A program made the position numbers and the translations under genes. The notes under the pieces were generated by a model, which was not told the origin of the DNA, did not search any database, and was given only the letters and a program-made list of their open reading frames with translations. This document shows, piece by piece, positions 16,853-25,548 of a stretch of DNA of 64,000 nucleotides. Origin of the DNA: Pseudomonas alliivorans (GTDB lineage Bacteria > Pseudomonadota > Gammaproteobacteria > Pseudomonadales > Pseudomonadaceae); NCBI RefSeq assembly GCF_017826695.1, contig NZ_JAFFZW010000014.1:38885-102884 (forward strand), written 5' to 3'. Within the stretch, counting starts at the first letter, position 1. Each line of letters starts with the position of its first letter.

Positions 16853-17464
16853 ATGGGTCCGCTATATCGCATGGCTGTAACGTGTGGCTTGACTGTAATG
16901 CTGGTGGGCGCCGTTCAGGCTGAAGACTGGCAGGTTGCCAAGGACGAAGATGGCATCAAGGTTTCACTCAGTGATGTGCCGGGCTCCAAGTACAAGGCTT
17001 ATCGTGGGGTGACGACCATCAACGCCAGTGTGAGCAGGTTGCGTGCGCTACAGGAGGATGTGGCGGGCGCCTGTGCCTGGATCCATGAGTGTCAGTCACA
17101 GAAGGTGCTCAAGCATGAAGGCAACAAGGCCTGGACCTATACGCGATTCAATACGCCCTGGCCCGTTACACCCCGCGACTCGGTGCTGCTGATTACCACG
17201 CAGGAGGGTGCCGATGGCAGTCTGACCCGGAATATTCAGGAGCAGCCCGACTACATCCCTGAAGAAAAGGGCTATGTACGTGTGGCTGAGGTTGAGGGTT
17301 TCTGGAAGCTGGTGCCCAAGGGGCCGAATCAGACCGAGGTGACGTATCAGGTGCACACCGAGCCCGGCGGCAGCGTACCGTCCATGCTGGCCAACAAGTT
17401 CGTTGTCGATGCGCCGTTCAATACCTTGAAAGCGTTGCGGGAGAGGGCTGCGCAATCGAAGTGA
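16853..17464 (+). CDS. START-domain protein with signal peptide
   Basis: This 203-residue protein has a signal peptide (MAVTCGLTVMLVGAVQA) followed by a START-like lipid-binding domain across most of the mature part: WQVAKDEDGIKVSLSDVPGS, then NTPWPVTPRDSVLL and GFWKLVPKGPNQTEVTYQVH. It is predicted to be periplasmic and to bind a lipid or other hydrophobic ligand. The same gene lies beside gltA in P. aeruginosa, so it belongs to the conserved core. AATAAGGAATAAGACA precedes the ATG. Confidence 0.83.
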   Translation: MGPLYRMAVTCGLTVMLVGAVQAEDWQVAKDEDGIKVSLSDVPGSKYKAYRGVTTINASVSRLRALQEDVAGACAWIHECQSQKVLKHEGNKAWTYTRFNTPWPVTPRDSVLLITTQEGADGSLTRNIQEQPDYIPEEKGYVRVAEVEGFWKLVPKGPNQTEVTYQVHTEPGGSVPSMLANKFVVDAPFNTLKALRERAAQSK

Positions 17465-17491
17465 TGTTGCGGTCTTGATGCAATAACTGAA

Positions 17492-17519
17492 AAGGGCTGC
17501 CATTGGCAGCCCTTTTTCG
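17492..17519. terminator. Terminator between the START gene and gltA
   Basis: AAGGGCTGC (17492-17500) pairs with GCAGCCCTT (17506-17514) across a five-base loop, with T-rich sequence after and A-rich sequence before. It serves both converging genes. Confidence 0.88.
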
Positions 17520-17533
17520 TTTTGCGGTGCGGC

Positions 17534-18823
17534 TTACTTGCGGTCTTTGAGCTCGACGATGTCGCGCTGCACGTTGCCGGTATACAGCTGGCGTGGGCGG
17601 CCGATCTTGTAAGGGCTCGAGAGCATTTCCTTCCAGTGCGAGATCCATCCGACGGTCCGCGCAAGTGCGAAGATCACGGTGAACATGCTGGTTGGAATGC
17701 CGATCGCTTTCAGGATGATGCCCGAGTAGAAGTCGACGTTTGGATACAGCGAGCGCTCGATGAAGTACGGATCGGTCAGGGCGATCTCTTCGAGACGCAT
17801 GGCCAGTTCGAGCTGAGGATCGTTGGTGATGCCCAGTTCCTTCAGGACTTCGTCGCAGGTCTGCTTCATCACGGTCGCACGCGGGTCGCGGTTCTTGTAG
17901 ACGCGGTGGCCGAAGCCCATGAGCTTGAACGGATCGTTCTTGTCCTTGGCCTTGGCGATGAAGGTGTCGATGTTCGAAACATCGCCGATTTCATCGAGCA
18001 TGGTCAGTACGGCTTCGTTGGCGCCGCCGTGAGCAGGGCCCCAGAGTGCCGCGATGCCTGCGGCGATACAGGCGAACGGGTTGGCACCCGAAGAGCCCGC
18101 CATACGCACTGTGGACGTCGAGGCGTTCTGTTCGTGATCGGCGTGAAGGATGAAGATCTTGTCCATCGCCTTGGCCAGTACCGGGCTGATCGGTTTGATC
18201 TCGCACGGGGTGTTGAACATCATGTGCAGGAAGTTTTCGGCGTAGCTGAGGTCATTGCGCGGGTACATCATGGGCTGACCCATGGAGTACTTGTAGACCA
18301 TGGCTGCCAGGGTCGGCATCTTGGCGACCAGGCGCACGGCGGAAATCTCGCGATGCTGCGGATTATTGATGTCCAGCGAGTCGTGGTAGAACGCTGAAAG
18401 GGCACCGACCACGCCACACATGACGGCCATCGGGTGGGCGTCGCGACGGAAGCCGTTGAAAAAGGTCTTGAGCTGTTCGTGGACCATCGTGTGGTTCTTG
18501 ACCACGGCGACGAACTGGGCTTTCTGCTCGGCGGTTGGCAGTTCGCCGTTGAGCAGCAGGTAGCAGGTCTCCAGATAATCGGAGTGCTGGGCCAGTTGTT
18601 CGATAGGGTAGCCGCGGTGCAGCAGGATTCCGTTGTCACCATCGATGTAGGTGATCTTCGACTCGCAAGAGGCGGTCGACATGAAGCCCGGGTCGAATGT
18701 GAAGCGGCCGGTGGCGGTGAGACCGCGTACGTCGATCACGTCCGGACCCACTGTACCGGTCAGAATTGGCAGCTCGACGGGGGCAGCGCCCTCGATGATC
18801 AACTGCGCTTTTTTGTCAGCCAT
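17534..18823 (-). CDS. gltA: Citrate synthase (type II)
   Basis: The 429-residue enzyme condenses oxaloacetate with acetyl-CoA. Catalytic segments are visible: LHADHEQNASTSTVR and WGPAHGGANE (the two histidines) and YPNVDFYSG (aspartate). The N-terminal beta-rich region typical of the NADH-sensitive Gram-negative hexameric type is present (GTVGPDVIDVRGL). It is divergent from sdhCDAB across 350 bases that carry promoters for both directions, which allows joint control of the cycle. Confidence 0.97.
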   Translation of the reverse strand: MADKKAQLIIEGAAPVELPILTGTVGPDVIDVRGLTATGRFTFDPGFMSTASCESKITYIDGDNGILLHRGYPIEQLAQHSDYLETCYLLLNGELPTAEQKAQFVAVVKNHTMVHEQLKTFFNGFRRDAHPMAVMCGVVGALSAFYHDSLDINNPQHREISAVRLVAKMPTLAAMVYKYSMGQPMMYPRNDLSYAENFLHMMFNTPCEIKPISPVLAKAMDKIFILHADHEQNASTSTVRMAGSSGANPFACIAAGIAALWGPAHGGANEAVLTMLDEIGDVSNIDTFIAKAKDKNDPFKLMGFGHRVYKNRDPRATVMKQTCDEVLKELGITNDPQLELAMRLEEIALTDPYFIERSLYPNVDFYSGIILKAIGIPTSMFTVIFALARTVGWISHWKEMLSSPYKIGRPRQLYTGNVQRDIVELKDRK

Positions 18824-18881
18824 GTGGCCTCCTATTTATGCTTCAAATCATCAGACAGGCCCCCCACGCAGGGCCCGCATC

Positions 18882-18909
18882 ACTATAGTGAGATAAATTC
18901 TAAAGTCAA
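18882..18909 (-). promoter_or_regulatory. Sigma-70 promoter of gltA
   Basis: On the minus strand, TTGACT and TATAGT are separated by 16 bases, about 60 bases upstream of the gltA start. Confidence 0.6.
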
Positions 18910-19024
18910 TTTGGCTAAAGTCGCGTTCCAGAAGGCCTTGCTGCATATTTTTTCCGGCCTGTTTACTGCCGTTTACGCCTTTTGCGTGACGAGCGCAATC
19001 CGCTATTGGCGGTAAGTCTGTGCG

Positions 19025-19053
19025 TTGTCATTAGTAACCTAACTGTCTATACT
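19025..19053 (+). promoter_or_regulatory. Sigma-70 promoter of sdhCDAB
   Basis: TTGTCA and TATACT have an ideal 17-base spacer. The box lies about 120 bases upstream of sdhC. The remaining bases of the 18824-19173 gap show no gene. Confidence 0.65.
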
Positions 19054-19173
19054 CGGCGTCCGACCGCCGGGGGCTTTTGGGCCTGTTCGAAGGGGGTCGT
19101 CACTTCCTGGGTGGTGGGTACCTGACCAGTGCACTTCCCAACAACTTGCCCTGATTGTTAGGGGCTCTTCAGT

Positions 19174-19560
19174 GTGAAAAAAGCCGTGAATAGCCAACGA
19201 CCTGTAAATCTAGACCTAAGGACCATCAAGCTCCCAGTCACTGCTTACACGTCCATCCTTCACCGTATCTCCGGTGTCATCCTCTTTGTCGGTATTGCAA
19301 TCATGCTGTATGCAATGGACAAGTCGCTGGCATCCGAAGAGGGCTTCGGTGAAGTAAAAGCGTGTCTGACCAGCCCGCTGGCCAAGCTTGTCATCTGGGG
19401 GCTGCTGTCTGCCCTGCTGTATCACCTGGTGGCCGGTATCCGTCACCTGATCATGGACACGGGAGTGGGCGAGACGCTGGAAGGCGGCAAGCTGGGCTCC
19501 AAAATCGTTATCGCGGTTTCCGTGGTACTGATTCTTCTGGCAGGAGTATGGATATGGTAA
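19174..19560 (+). CDS. sdhC: Succinate dehydrogenase cytochrome b556 subunit
   Basis: This 128-residue membrane anchor with three hydrophobic helices binds heme b and quinone with SdhD. The family motif is near residues 10-35: RPVNLDLRTIKLPVTAYTSI then LHRISGVILF. The heme-ligand region is LLYHLVAGIRHLIMD. The start is probably a GTG (19174, weak ribosome site); a second GTG begins five codons later. Its stop overlaps the sdhD start, so the two anchors are co-translated. Confidence 0.93.
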   Translation: MKKAVNSQRPVNLDLRTIKLPVTAYTSILHRISGVILFVGIAIMLYAMDKSLASEEGFGEVKACLTSPLAKLVIWGLLSALLYHLVAGIRHLIMDTGVGETLEGGKLGSKIVIAVSVVLILLAGVWIW

Positions 19561-19922
19561 CCAACGTCACCAACCTTTCACGTTCGGGCCTCTATGACTG
19601 GATGGCGCAGCGTGTTTCTGCGGTCGTGCTCGCGGCTTATTTCATCTTCCTGATCGGATACATGGTCTTTCACCCGGGTCTGAGCTACGCCCAATGGCAT
19701 GATCTGTTCGCCAACAACTGGATGCGCATCTTCAGTCTGCTGGCCCTCGTTGCCCTCGGCGCTCACGCCTGGGTCGGCATGTGGACCATCGCGACCGACT
19801 ACCTGACGCCGATGGCGCTGGGCAAGTCCGCGACTGCAGTACGTTTCCTGTTTCAGGCGGTATGCGGCGTTCTGATGTTCGCCTACTTCGTCTGGGGTGT
19901 GCAGATTCTTTGGGGTATCTGA
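19554..19922 (+). CDS. sdhD: Succinate dehydrogenase hydrophobic membrane anchor subunit
   Basis: This 122-residue protein with three transmembrane helices is the second anchor of complex II. The start is the ATG inside the sdhC stop region (ATGGTAA), with GGAG upstream; the frame is open further 5' but only within sdhC. Family features are SRSGLYDWMAQRVSAVVLAA near the start and LGAHAWVGMWTIATDYL with the heme/quinone histidine. sdhA follows after three bases. Confidence 0.93.
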   Translation: MVTNVTNLSRSGLYDWMAQRVSAVVLAAYFIFLIGYMVFHPGLSYAQWHDLFANNWMRIFSLLALVALGAHAWVGMWTIATDYLTPMALGKSATAVRFLFQAVCGVLMFAYFVWGVQILWGI

Positions 19923-19925
19923 TCC

Positions 19926-21698
19926 ATGGCTAACACAAATACGCTTTCTTTCGACGCCATCATCATTGGTGGTGGCGGTGCGGGCATGCGCGCTGCGCTG
20001 CAGCTCGCTCAGGGTGGTCACAAGACTGCCGTGGTCACCAAGGTCTTCCCGACCCGCTCGCACACTGTGTCCGCCCAGGGTGGCATCACCTGCGCAATCG
20101 CTTCGGCCGATCCGAACGATGACTGGCGCTGGCACATGTACGATACCGTCAAGGGTTCCGATTACATCGGTGACCAGGACGCGATCGAGTACATGTGTTC
20201 CGTAGGCCCGGAAGCGGTCTTCGAGCTCGAGCACATGGGCCTGCCGTTCTCCCGCACCGAGCAGGGCCGTATCTACCAGCGTCCGTTCGGTGGTCAGTCC
20301 AAGGACTTCGGCAAGGGTGGTCAGGCTGCACGTACCTGCGCTGCTGCCGACCGTACCGGTCACGCACTGCTGCACACTCTGTACCAGGCCAACCTGAAAG
20401 CCGGCACCGTATTCCTGAACGAATACTACGCAGTGGATCTGGTGAAGAACCAGGACGGCGCGTTCGTCGGCATCATCGCCATCTGCATCGAAACCGGTGA
20501 AACGTCGTACATCCGCGCCAACGCGACTGTACTGGCCACTGGCGGTGCAGGCCGTATCTACTCCTCGACCACCAACGCCCTGATCAACACGGGTGACGGT
20601 ATCGGCATGGCCCTGCGCGCCGGTGTGCCGGTTCAGGACATCGAGATGTGGCAGTTCCACCCGACCGGCATCGCTGGCGCAGGTGTACTGGTCACCGAAG
20701 GTTGCCGTGGTGAAGGCGGTTACCTGATCAACAAGCATGGCGAGCGTTTCATGGAGCGTTACGCTCCGAACGCGAAAGACCTTGCCGGTCGTGACGTCGT
20801 TGCGCGTTCCATGGTCAAGGAAATCATTGCCGGTAACGGTTGTGGCCCTGACGGTGATCACGTGATGCTCAAGCTCGATCACCTGGGTGAGGAAGTGCTG
20901 CACAGCCGTCTCCCAGGCATCATGGAGCTGTCCAAGACCTTCGCACACGTTGACCCGGCGACCGCGCCTATTCCTGTCGTGCCGACCTGCCACTACATGA
21001 TGGGCGGCGTTGCCACCAACATTCACGGTCAGGCGATCACTCAGGACGCCGCTGGAACGGATCAGATCATTCCGGGTCTGTTCGCAGTAGGCGAAGTGGC
21101 TTGTGTGTCGGTTCACGGTGCCAACCGTCTGGGCGGCAACTCGTTGCTCGACCTGGTGGTGTTCGGTCGTGCTGCGGGTATCCACCTTGAGCAGGCCCTG
21201 CGTGAAGGCGTTGACTACACCCGTGCCTCCCAGTCCGACATCGACGCCGCTCTGGCGCGTCTTGCCGGTCTGAACGAACGCACCGAAGGCGAAGACGTTG
21301 CCTCGCTGCGTAAAGAGTTGCAAAGCTGCATGCAGAACTACTTCGGTGTATTCCGTACCGGCGAATACATGCAGAAAGGTATCGCCCAGTTGGCCGACCT
21401 GCGTGGTCGTATCGCCAACGTCAAGATCAACGACAAGAGCCAGGCGTTCAACACTGCCCGTATCGAAGCGCTTGAACTGCAAAACCTGCTGGAAGTCGCC
21501 GAAGCTACAGCGATTGCCGCAGAGCATCGTAAAGAGTCCCGCGGCGCTCACGCCCGTGAAGACTTTGAAGATCGCGACGACGAAAACTGGCTGTGCCACA
21601 CCCTGTACTTCCCGGGTGACAAGCGCGTGACCAAGCGTGCCGTGAACTTCTCGCCGAAAACTGTTCCGACTTTTGAACCTAAGATTCGGACTTATTAA
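19926..21698 (+). CDS. sdhA: Succinate dehydrogenase flavoprotein subunit
   Basis: The 590-residue catalytic subunit oxidises succinate to fumarate with covalent FAD. Visible are the dinucleotide loop IIIGGGGAGMRAALQ, the flavinylation site SHTVSAQGGI, the active-site region HPTGIAGAGVL and RGEGGYLIN, and HGANRLGGNSLLDLVVFGR. Length is normal. It sits in the standard CDAB order, 12 bases upstream of sdhB. Confidence 0.97.
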   Translation: MANTNTLSFDAIIIGGGGAGMRAALQLAQGGHKTAVVTKVFPTRSHTVSAQGGITCAIASADPNDDWRWHMYDTVKGSDYIGDQDAIEYMCSVGPEAVFELEHMGLPFSRTEQGRIYQRPFGGQSKDFGKGGQAARTCAAADRTGHALLHTLYQANLKAGTVFLNEYYAVDLVKNQDGAFVGIIAICIETGETSYIRANATVLATGGAGRIYSSTTNALINTGDGIGMALRAGVPVQDIEMWQFHPTGIAGAGVLVTEGCRGEGGYLINKHGERFMERYAPNAKDLAGRDVVARSMVKEIIAGNGCGPDGDHVMLKLDHLGEEVLHSRLPGIMELSKTFAHVDPATAPIPVVPTCHYMMGGVATNIHGQAITQDAAGTDQIIPGLFAVGEVACVSVHGANRLGGNSLLDLVVFGRAAGIHLEQALREGVDYTRASQSDIDAALARLAGLNERTEGEDVASLRKELQSCMQNYFGVFRTGEYMQKGIAQLADLRGRIANVKINDKSQAFNTARIEALELQNLLEVAEATAIAAEHRKESRGAHAREDFEDRDDENWLCHTLYFPGDKRVTKRAVNFSPKTVPTFEPKIRTY

Positions 21699-21710
21699 GG
21701 GGTGACCGAT

Positions 21711-22415
21711 ATGTTGCAAGTCAGTGTTTATCGTTACAACCCTGAGCAGGACGCTGCGCCGTTCATGCAGGAATTTCAGGTCGATACCGGTGGTAAGGAC
21801 CTGATGGTGCTGGACGTGCTGGCCCTGGTCAAAGAACAGGATCAAGGATTCTCGTACCGCCGTTCGTGCCGTGAAGGCGTCTGCGGTTCCGACGGCATGA
21901 ACATGAACGGCAAGAATGGCCTGGCGTGCATCACGCCTGTGTCTGCCGTGGTTGCCAAGGGTAAGTTGATCGTGCGTCCGCTGCCGGGCCTGCCGGTCAT
22001 TCGTGACCTGGTCGTCGATATGAGCATCTTCTACAAGCAGTACGAGAAGGTGAAGCCATTCCTGCAGAACGACACGCCGGCTCCGGCCATCGAACGTCTG
22101 CAGACCCCGGAAGAGCGCGAAAAGCTCGATGGCCTGTACGAGTGCATTCTGTGCGCCTGCTGCTCGACATCCTGCCCGTCTTTCTGGTGGAACCCCGACA
22201 AGTTCCTGGGCCCGGCCGCATTGCTGCAAGCCTATCGTTTCCTGGCTGACAGCCGTGACACCCGGACCAGTGAGCGTCTGGCTTCACTGGACGATCCGTT
22301 CAGCGTGTTCCGCTGCCGCGGAATCATGAACTGCGTCAACGTTTGTCCGAAGGGCCTTAACCCGACGAAGGCTATCGGTCACGTTCGCAACATGCTTCTG
22401 CAGAACGGCGTCTGA
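21711..22415 (+). CDS. sdhB: Succinate dehydrogenase iron-sulfur subunit
   Basis: The 234-residue subunit carries three iron-sulfur clusters between SdhA and the quinone site. Cluster ligands are in SCREGVCGSDGMNMNGKNGLAC (2Fe-2S; first part shown), CILCACCSTSCPSFWWN (4Fe-4S) and CRGIMNCVNVCPKGLNP (3Fe-4S). The ATG at 21711 is preferred to the GTG three codons upstream because AAGGGGTGA is well spaced before it and MLQVSVYRYNP is the usual start. Confidence 0.96.
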   Translation: MLQVSVYRYNPEQDAAPFMQEFQVDTGGKDLMVLDVLALVKEQDQGFSYRRSCREGVCGSDGMNMNGKNGLACITPVSAVVAKGKLIVRPLPGLPVIRDLVVDMSIFYKQYEKVKPFLQNDTPAPAIERLQTPEEREKLDGLYECILCACCSTSCPSFWWNPDKFLGPAALLQAYRFLADSRDTRTSERLASLDDPFSVFRCRGIMNCVNVCPKGLNPTKAIGHVRNMLLQNGV

Positions 22416-22456
22416 TTCATCGCTTTACCTGTAACATCGTTGTACTGAAATGGCTG

Positions 22457-22487
22457 CGGCGCAGGCTTCAACCGGCGCCGTGGTTTT
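22457..22487 (+). terminator. Weak hairpin after sdhB, possible partial terminator
   Basis: CGGCGC (22457-22462) can pair with GCGCCG (22475-22480), followed by TGGTTTT. The T tract is short, so read-through into sucA is likely. Confidence 0.35.
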
Positions 22488-22592
22488 AACCTGAGCAGTA
22501 GCTCGCAAGGCTGCGGCTCTTATTTTGAAGAAATGAGACCAGCAGGGGCATCCGGGCTGGTACCCGGACTATCTGCGTGATTCCCTGGTGAC

Positions 22593-22621
22593 TTGATACA
22601 GTCGCTGCACACGACTATTTC
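22593..22621 (+). promoter_or_regulatory. Possible sucA promoter
   Basis: TTGATA and TATTTC are spaced by 17 bases, 55 bases upstream of sucA. The -10 box is weak. Confidence 0.35.
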
Positions 22622-22675
22622 AGGATTGCTCTGGTGTCTTCGCCGGTGGTGTCCCCTTACCGAGGGTGACCAAGC

Positions 22676-25507
22676 ATGCAAGAAAGCGTGATGCAGCGCA
22701 TGTGGAACAGTGCCCACCTATCCGGTGGTAACGCTGCCTATGTGGAAGAGCTCTATGAGCTTTACCTGCACGACCCTAACGCTGTGCCAGAAGAATGGCG
22801 CACCTACTTTCAGAAGTTGCCAGCTGATGGCAGCTCTGCCACTGATGTATCGCACTCGACCATTCGCGATCATTTCGTGTTGCTGGCCAAAAACCAGCGC
22901 CGCGCTCAACCGGTGTCCGCCGGCAGTGTGAGCAGCGAGCACGAGAAGAAGCAGGTTGAAGTTCTGCGACTGATCCAGGCTTATCGTATGCGCGGCCATC
23001 AGGCTGCCCAGCTCGATCCGCTGGGTCTGTGGCAGCGTCCTGCGCCCGCCGATCTGTCGATCAATCATTACGGCTTGACCAATGCCGATCTGGATACGAC
23101 TTTCCGCGCCGGCGACTTGTTCATCGGCAAAGAGGAAGCGAGCCTACGCGAAATCCACGAAGCGTTGCAGCAGACATATTGTCGCACCATCGGCTCCGAG
23201 TTCACGCACATCGTGGATTCCGAGCAGCGCAACTGGTTCATGCAGCGTCTGGAAAGCGTACGCGGTCGTCCTGCCTTTTCGGCTGACATCCAGAGCCATC
23301 TGCTCGAGCGCGTAACCGCTGCCGAAGGCCTCGAAAAATACCTGGGCACCAAATACCCGGGCACCAAGCGTTTCGGCCTGGAAGGCGGCGAGAGCCTGAT
23401 TCCGATGCTCGACGAGCTGATTCAGCGTTCCGGCTCCTACGGCACCAAGGAAGTCGTGATCGGCATGGCCCACCGTGGCCGTCTGAACGTACTGGTCAAC
23501 ACCTTCGGCAAGAACCCGCGCGACCTGTTCGACGAGTTCGAAGGCAAGAAGAAAGTGGAACTGGGTTCCGGTGACGTCAAGTATCACCAGGGCTTTTCTT
23601 CCAACGTCATGACCGCAGGCGGTGAAGTTCACCTTGCCATGGCATTCAACCCGTCTCACCTGGAGATCGTGTCTCCGGTGGTCGAGGGTTCGGTGCGCGC
23701 GCGTCAGGATCGTCGCAACGATCCGAACGGTGACAAGGTGCTGCCGATCTCCCTTCACGGCGACGCCGCCTTCGCAGGCCAGGGCGTTGTGATGGAAACC
23801 TTCCAGATGTCGCAGACCCGCGGCTTCAAGACGGGCGGCACGATCCACATCGTCATCAACAACCAGGTAGGCTTCACCATCAGCAACCCGCTGGACTCGC
23901 GTTCCACCGAGTACGCCACCGACGTTGCGAAGATGATTCAGGCACCGATTCTCCACGTAAATGGCGATGACCCTGAAGCTGTGATGTTCGTGACCCAGTT
24001 GGCGATCGATTACCGCATGCAGTTCAAGCGTGACATCGTCATCGATCTGGTCTGCTACCGTCGTCGCGGTCACAACGAAGCTGACGAGCCTAGCGGCACC
24101 CAGCCTCTGATGTACCAGCAGATCACCAAGCAGCGCACCACCCGTGAGTTGTATGCCGAGCATCTGATCAAGACCGGCATCCTCGACGAGGCCCGTGTTC
24201 AGGCCAAGGTCGACGACTACCGCAGCGCGCTGGACAATGGTCTGCACGTTGTGAAAAGCCTGGTAAAGGAACCGAACAAGGAATTGTTCGTGGACTGGCG
24301 TCCGTATCTGGGTCACGCCTGGACTGCGCGTCACGACACCCGTTTCGATCTCAAGACCCTGCAGGAACTGTCCGCCAAGCTGATGGAGCTGCCGGAAGGC
24401 TTCGTCGTGCAGCGTCAGGTCCAGAAGATCTACGAAGATCGCCAGAAGATGCAGGCCGGTGGCTTGCCGATCAACTGGGGTTATGCCGAAACCATGGCGT
24501 ACGCCACGCTGGCGTTCGAAGGTCATCCGATCCGCATGACGGGTCAGGACATCGGTCGCGGTACGTTCTCGCACCGTCACGCCGTGTTGCACAACCAGAA
24601 GGACGCAGGCACCTATATTCCTCTGCAGAACCTGTATGCCGGTCAGCCTCGTTTTGACCTGTACGACTCGTTCCTGTCGGAAGAGGCGGTTCTGGCATTC
24701 GAGTACGGCTATTCGACCACCCAGCCTAACGCGCTGGTCATCTGGGAAGCCCAGTTCGGCGACTTCGCCAACGGTGCCCAGGTGGTTGTCGACCAGTTCA
24801 TCACCAGCGGCGAACACAAGTGGGGCCGTCTGTGCGGTCTGACCATGCTGTTGCCTCACGGTTATGAAGGGCAGGGCCCGGAGCACTCCTCCGCACGTCT
24901 TGAGCGCTACCTGCAACTGTGTGCCGAGCACAACATTCAGGTGTGTGTACCGACGACGCCGGCCCAGATCTACCACTTGCTGCGCCGTCAGGTGATCCGT
25001 CCGTTGCGCAAGCCACTGATTGTGCTGACGCCCAAGTCGCTGTTGCGCCACAAGCTTGCGGTTTCGACGCTCGAAGAACTGGCCGAAGGCTCGTTCCAGA
25101 CTGTCATTCCGGAAATCGATACCCTCGACCCGGCCAAGGTCACACGTCTGGTGCTGTGCAGCGGCAAAGTCTATTACGACCTGCTGGAAAAACGCCGTGC
25201 CGAAGGCCGTGAAGATATCGCCATCGTTCGTATCGAGCAGCTGTATCCGTTCCCTGAAGATGATCTGATGGAAACGATCGCGCCTTACACCAACCTGCAG
25301 CATGTGGTCTGGTGTCAGGAAGAGCCGATGAACCAGGGCGCCTGGTACAGCAGTCAGCATCATCTGCGTCGCAGTGTGGGCAACCACAAGCGCGAGCTCG
25401 TTCTCGAGTATGCAGGTCGTGATGCTTCTGCCGCTCCAGCCTGTGGCTACGCTTCGATGCACGCCGAGCAGCAGGAAAAACTCCTGCAAGATGCCTTCAC
25501 TGTTTAA
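22676..25507 (+). CDS. sucA: 2-oxoglutarate dehydrogenase E1 component
   Basis: The 943-residue thiamine-diphosphate enzyme decarboxylates 2-oxoglutarate. The N-terminal E2-binding segment (SAHLSGGNAAYVEELYELYL) is followed by the linker domain, the ThDP region (GMAHRGRLNVLVN, LHGDAAFAGQGVV and NNQVGFT), and the C-terminal transketolase-like half (GQDIGRGTFSHRHAV, EAQFGDFANGAQ). The ATG has GGTGACCAAGC upstream. It forms an operon with sucB and lpdG and is preceded by a 260-base gap after sdhB. Confidence 0.96.
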   Translation: MQESVMQRMWNSAHLSGGNAAYVEELYELYLHDPNAVPEEWRTYFQKLPADGSSATDVSHSTIRDHFVLLAKNQRRAQPVSAGSVSSEHEKKQVEVLRLIQAYRMRGHQAAQLDPLGLWQRPAPADLSINHYGLTNADLDTTFRAGDLFIGKEEASLREIHEALQQTYCRTIGSEFTHIVDSEQRNWFMQRLESVRGRPAFSADIQSHLLERVTAAEGLEKYLGTKYPGTKRFGLEGGESLIPMLDELIQRSGSYGTKEVVIGMAHRGRLNVLVNTFGKNPRDLFDEFEGKKKVELGSGDVKYHQGFSSNVMTAGGEVHLAMAFNPSHLEIVSPVVEGSVRARQDRRNDPNGDKVLPISLHGDAAFAGQGVVMETFQMSQTRGFKTGGTIHIVINNQVGFTISNPLDSRSTEYATDVAKMIQAPILHVNGDDPEAVMFVTQLAIDYRMQFKRDIVIDLVCYRRRGHNEADEPSGTQPLMYQQITKQRTTRELYAEHLIKTGILDEARVQAKVDDYRSALDNGLHVVKSLVKEPNKELFVDWRPYLGHAWTARHDTRFDLKTLQELSAKLMELPEGFVVQRQVQKIYEDRQKMQAGGLPINWGYAETMAYATLAFEGHPIRMTGQDIGRGTFSHRHAVLHNQKDAGTYIPLQNLYAGQPRFDLYDSFLSEEAVLAFEYGYSTTQPNALVIWEAQFGDFANGAQVVVDQFITSGEHKWGRLCGLTMLLPHGYEGQGPEHSSARLERYLQLCAEHNIQVCVPTTPAQIYHLLRRQVIRPLRKPLIVLTPKSLLRHKLAVSTLEELAEGSFQTVIPEIDTLDPAKVTRLVLCSGKVYYDLLEKRRAEGREDIAIVRIEQLYPFPEDDLMETIAPYTNLQHVVWCQEEPMNQGAWYSSQHHLRRSVGNHKRELVLEYAGRDASAAPACGYASMHAEQQEKLLQDAFTV

Positions 25508-25548
25508 CGCCTTCGAGCATTAGAAACCGAATTAAGGAATTACAGATA

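Noticed and set aside
19578..22229. 883-codon open frame antisense to sdhDAB
   Set aside because: Same reason: the composition follows the complement of the sdh genes and no recognisable motif is present.
23144..25489. 781-codon open frame antisense to sucA
   Set aside because: A shadow of the strongly supported sucA frame.
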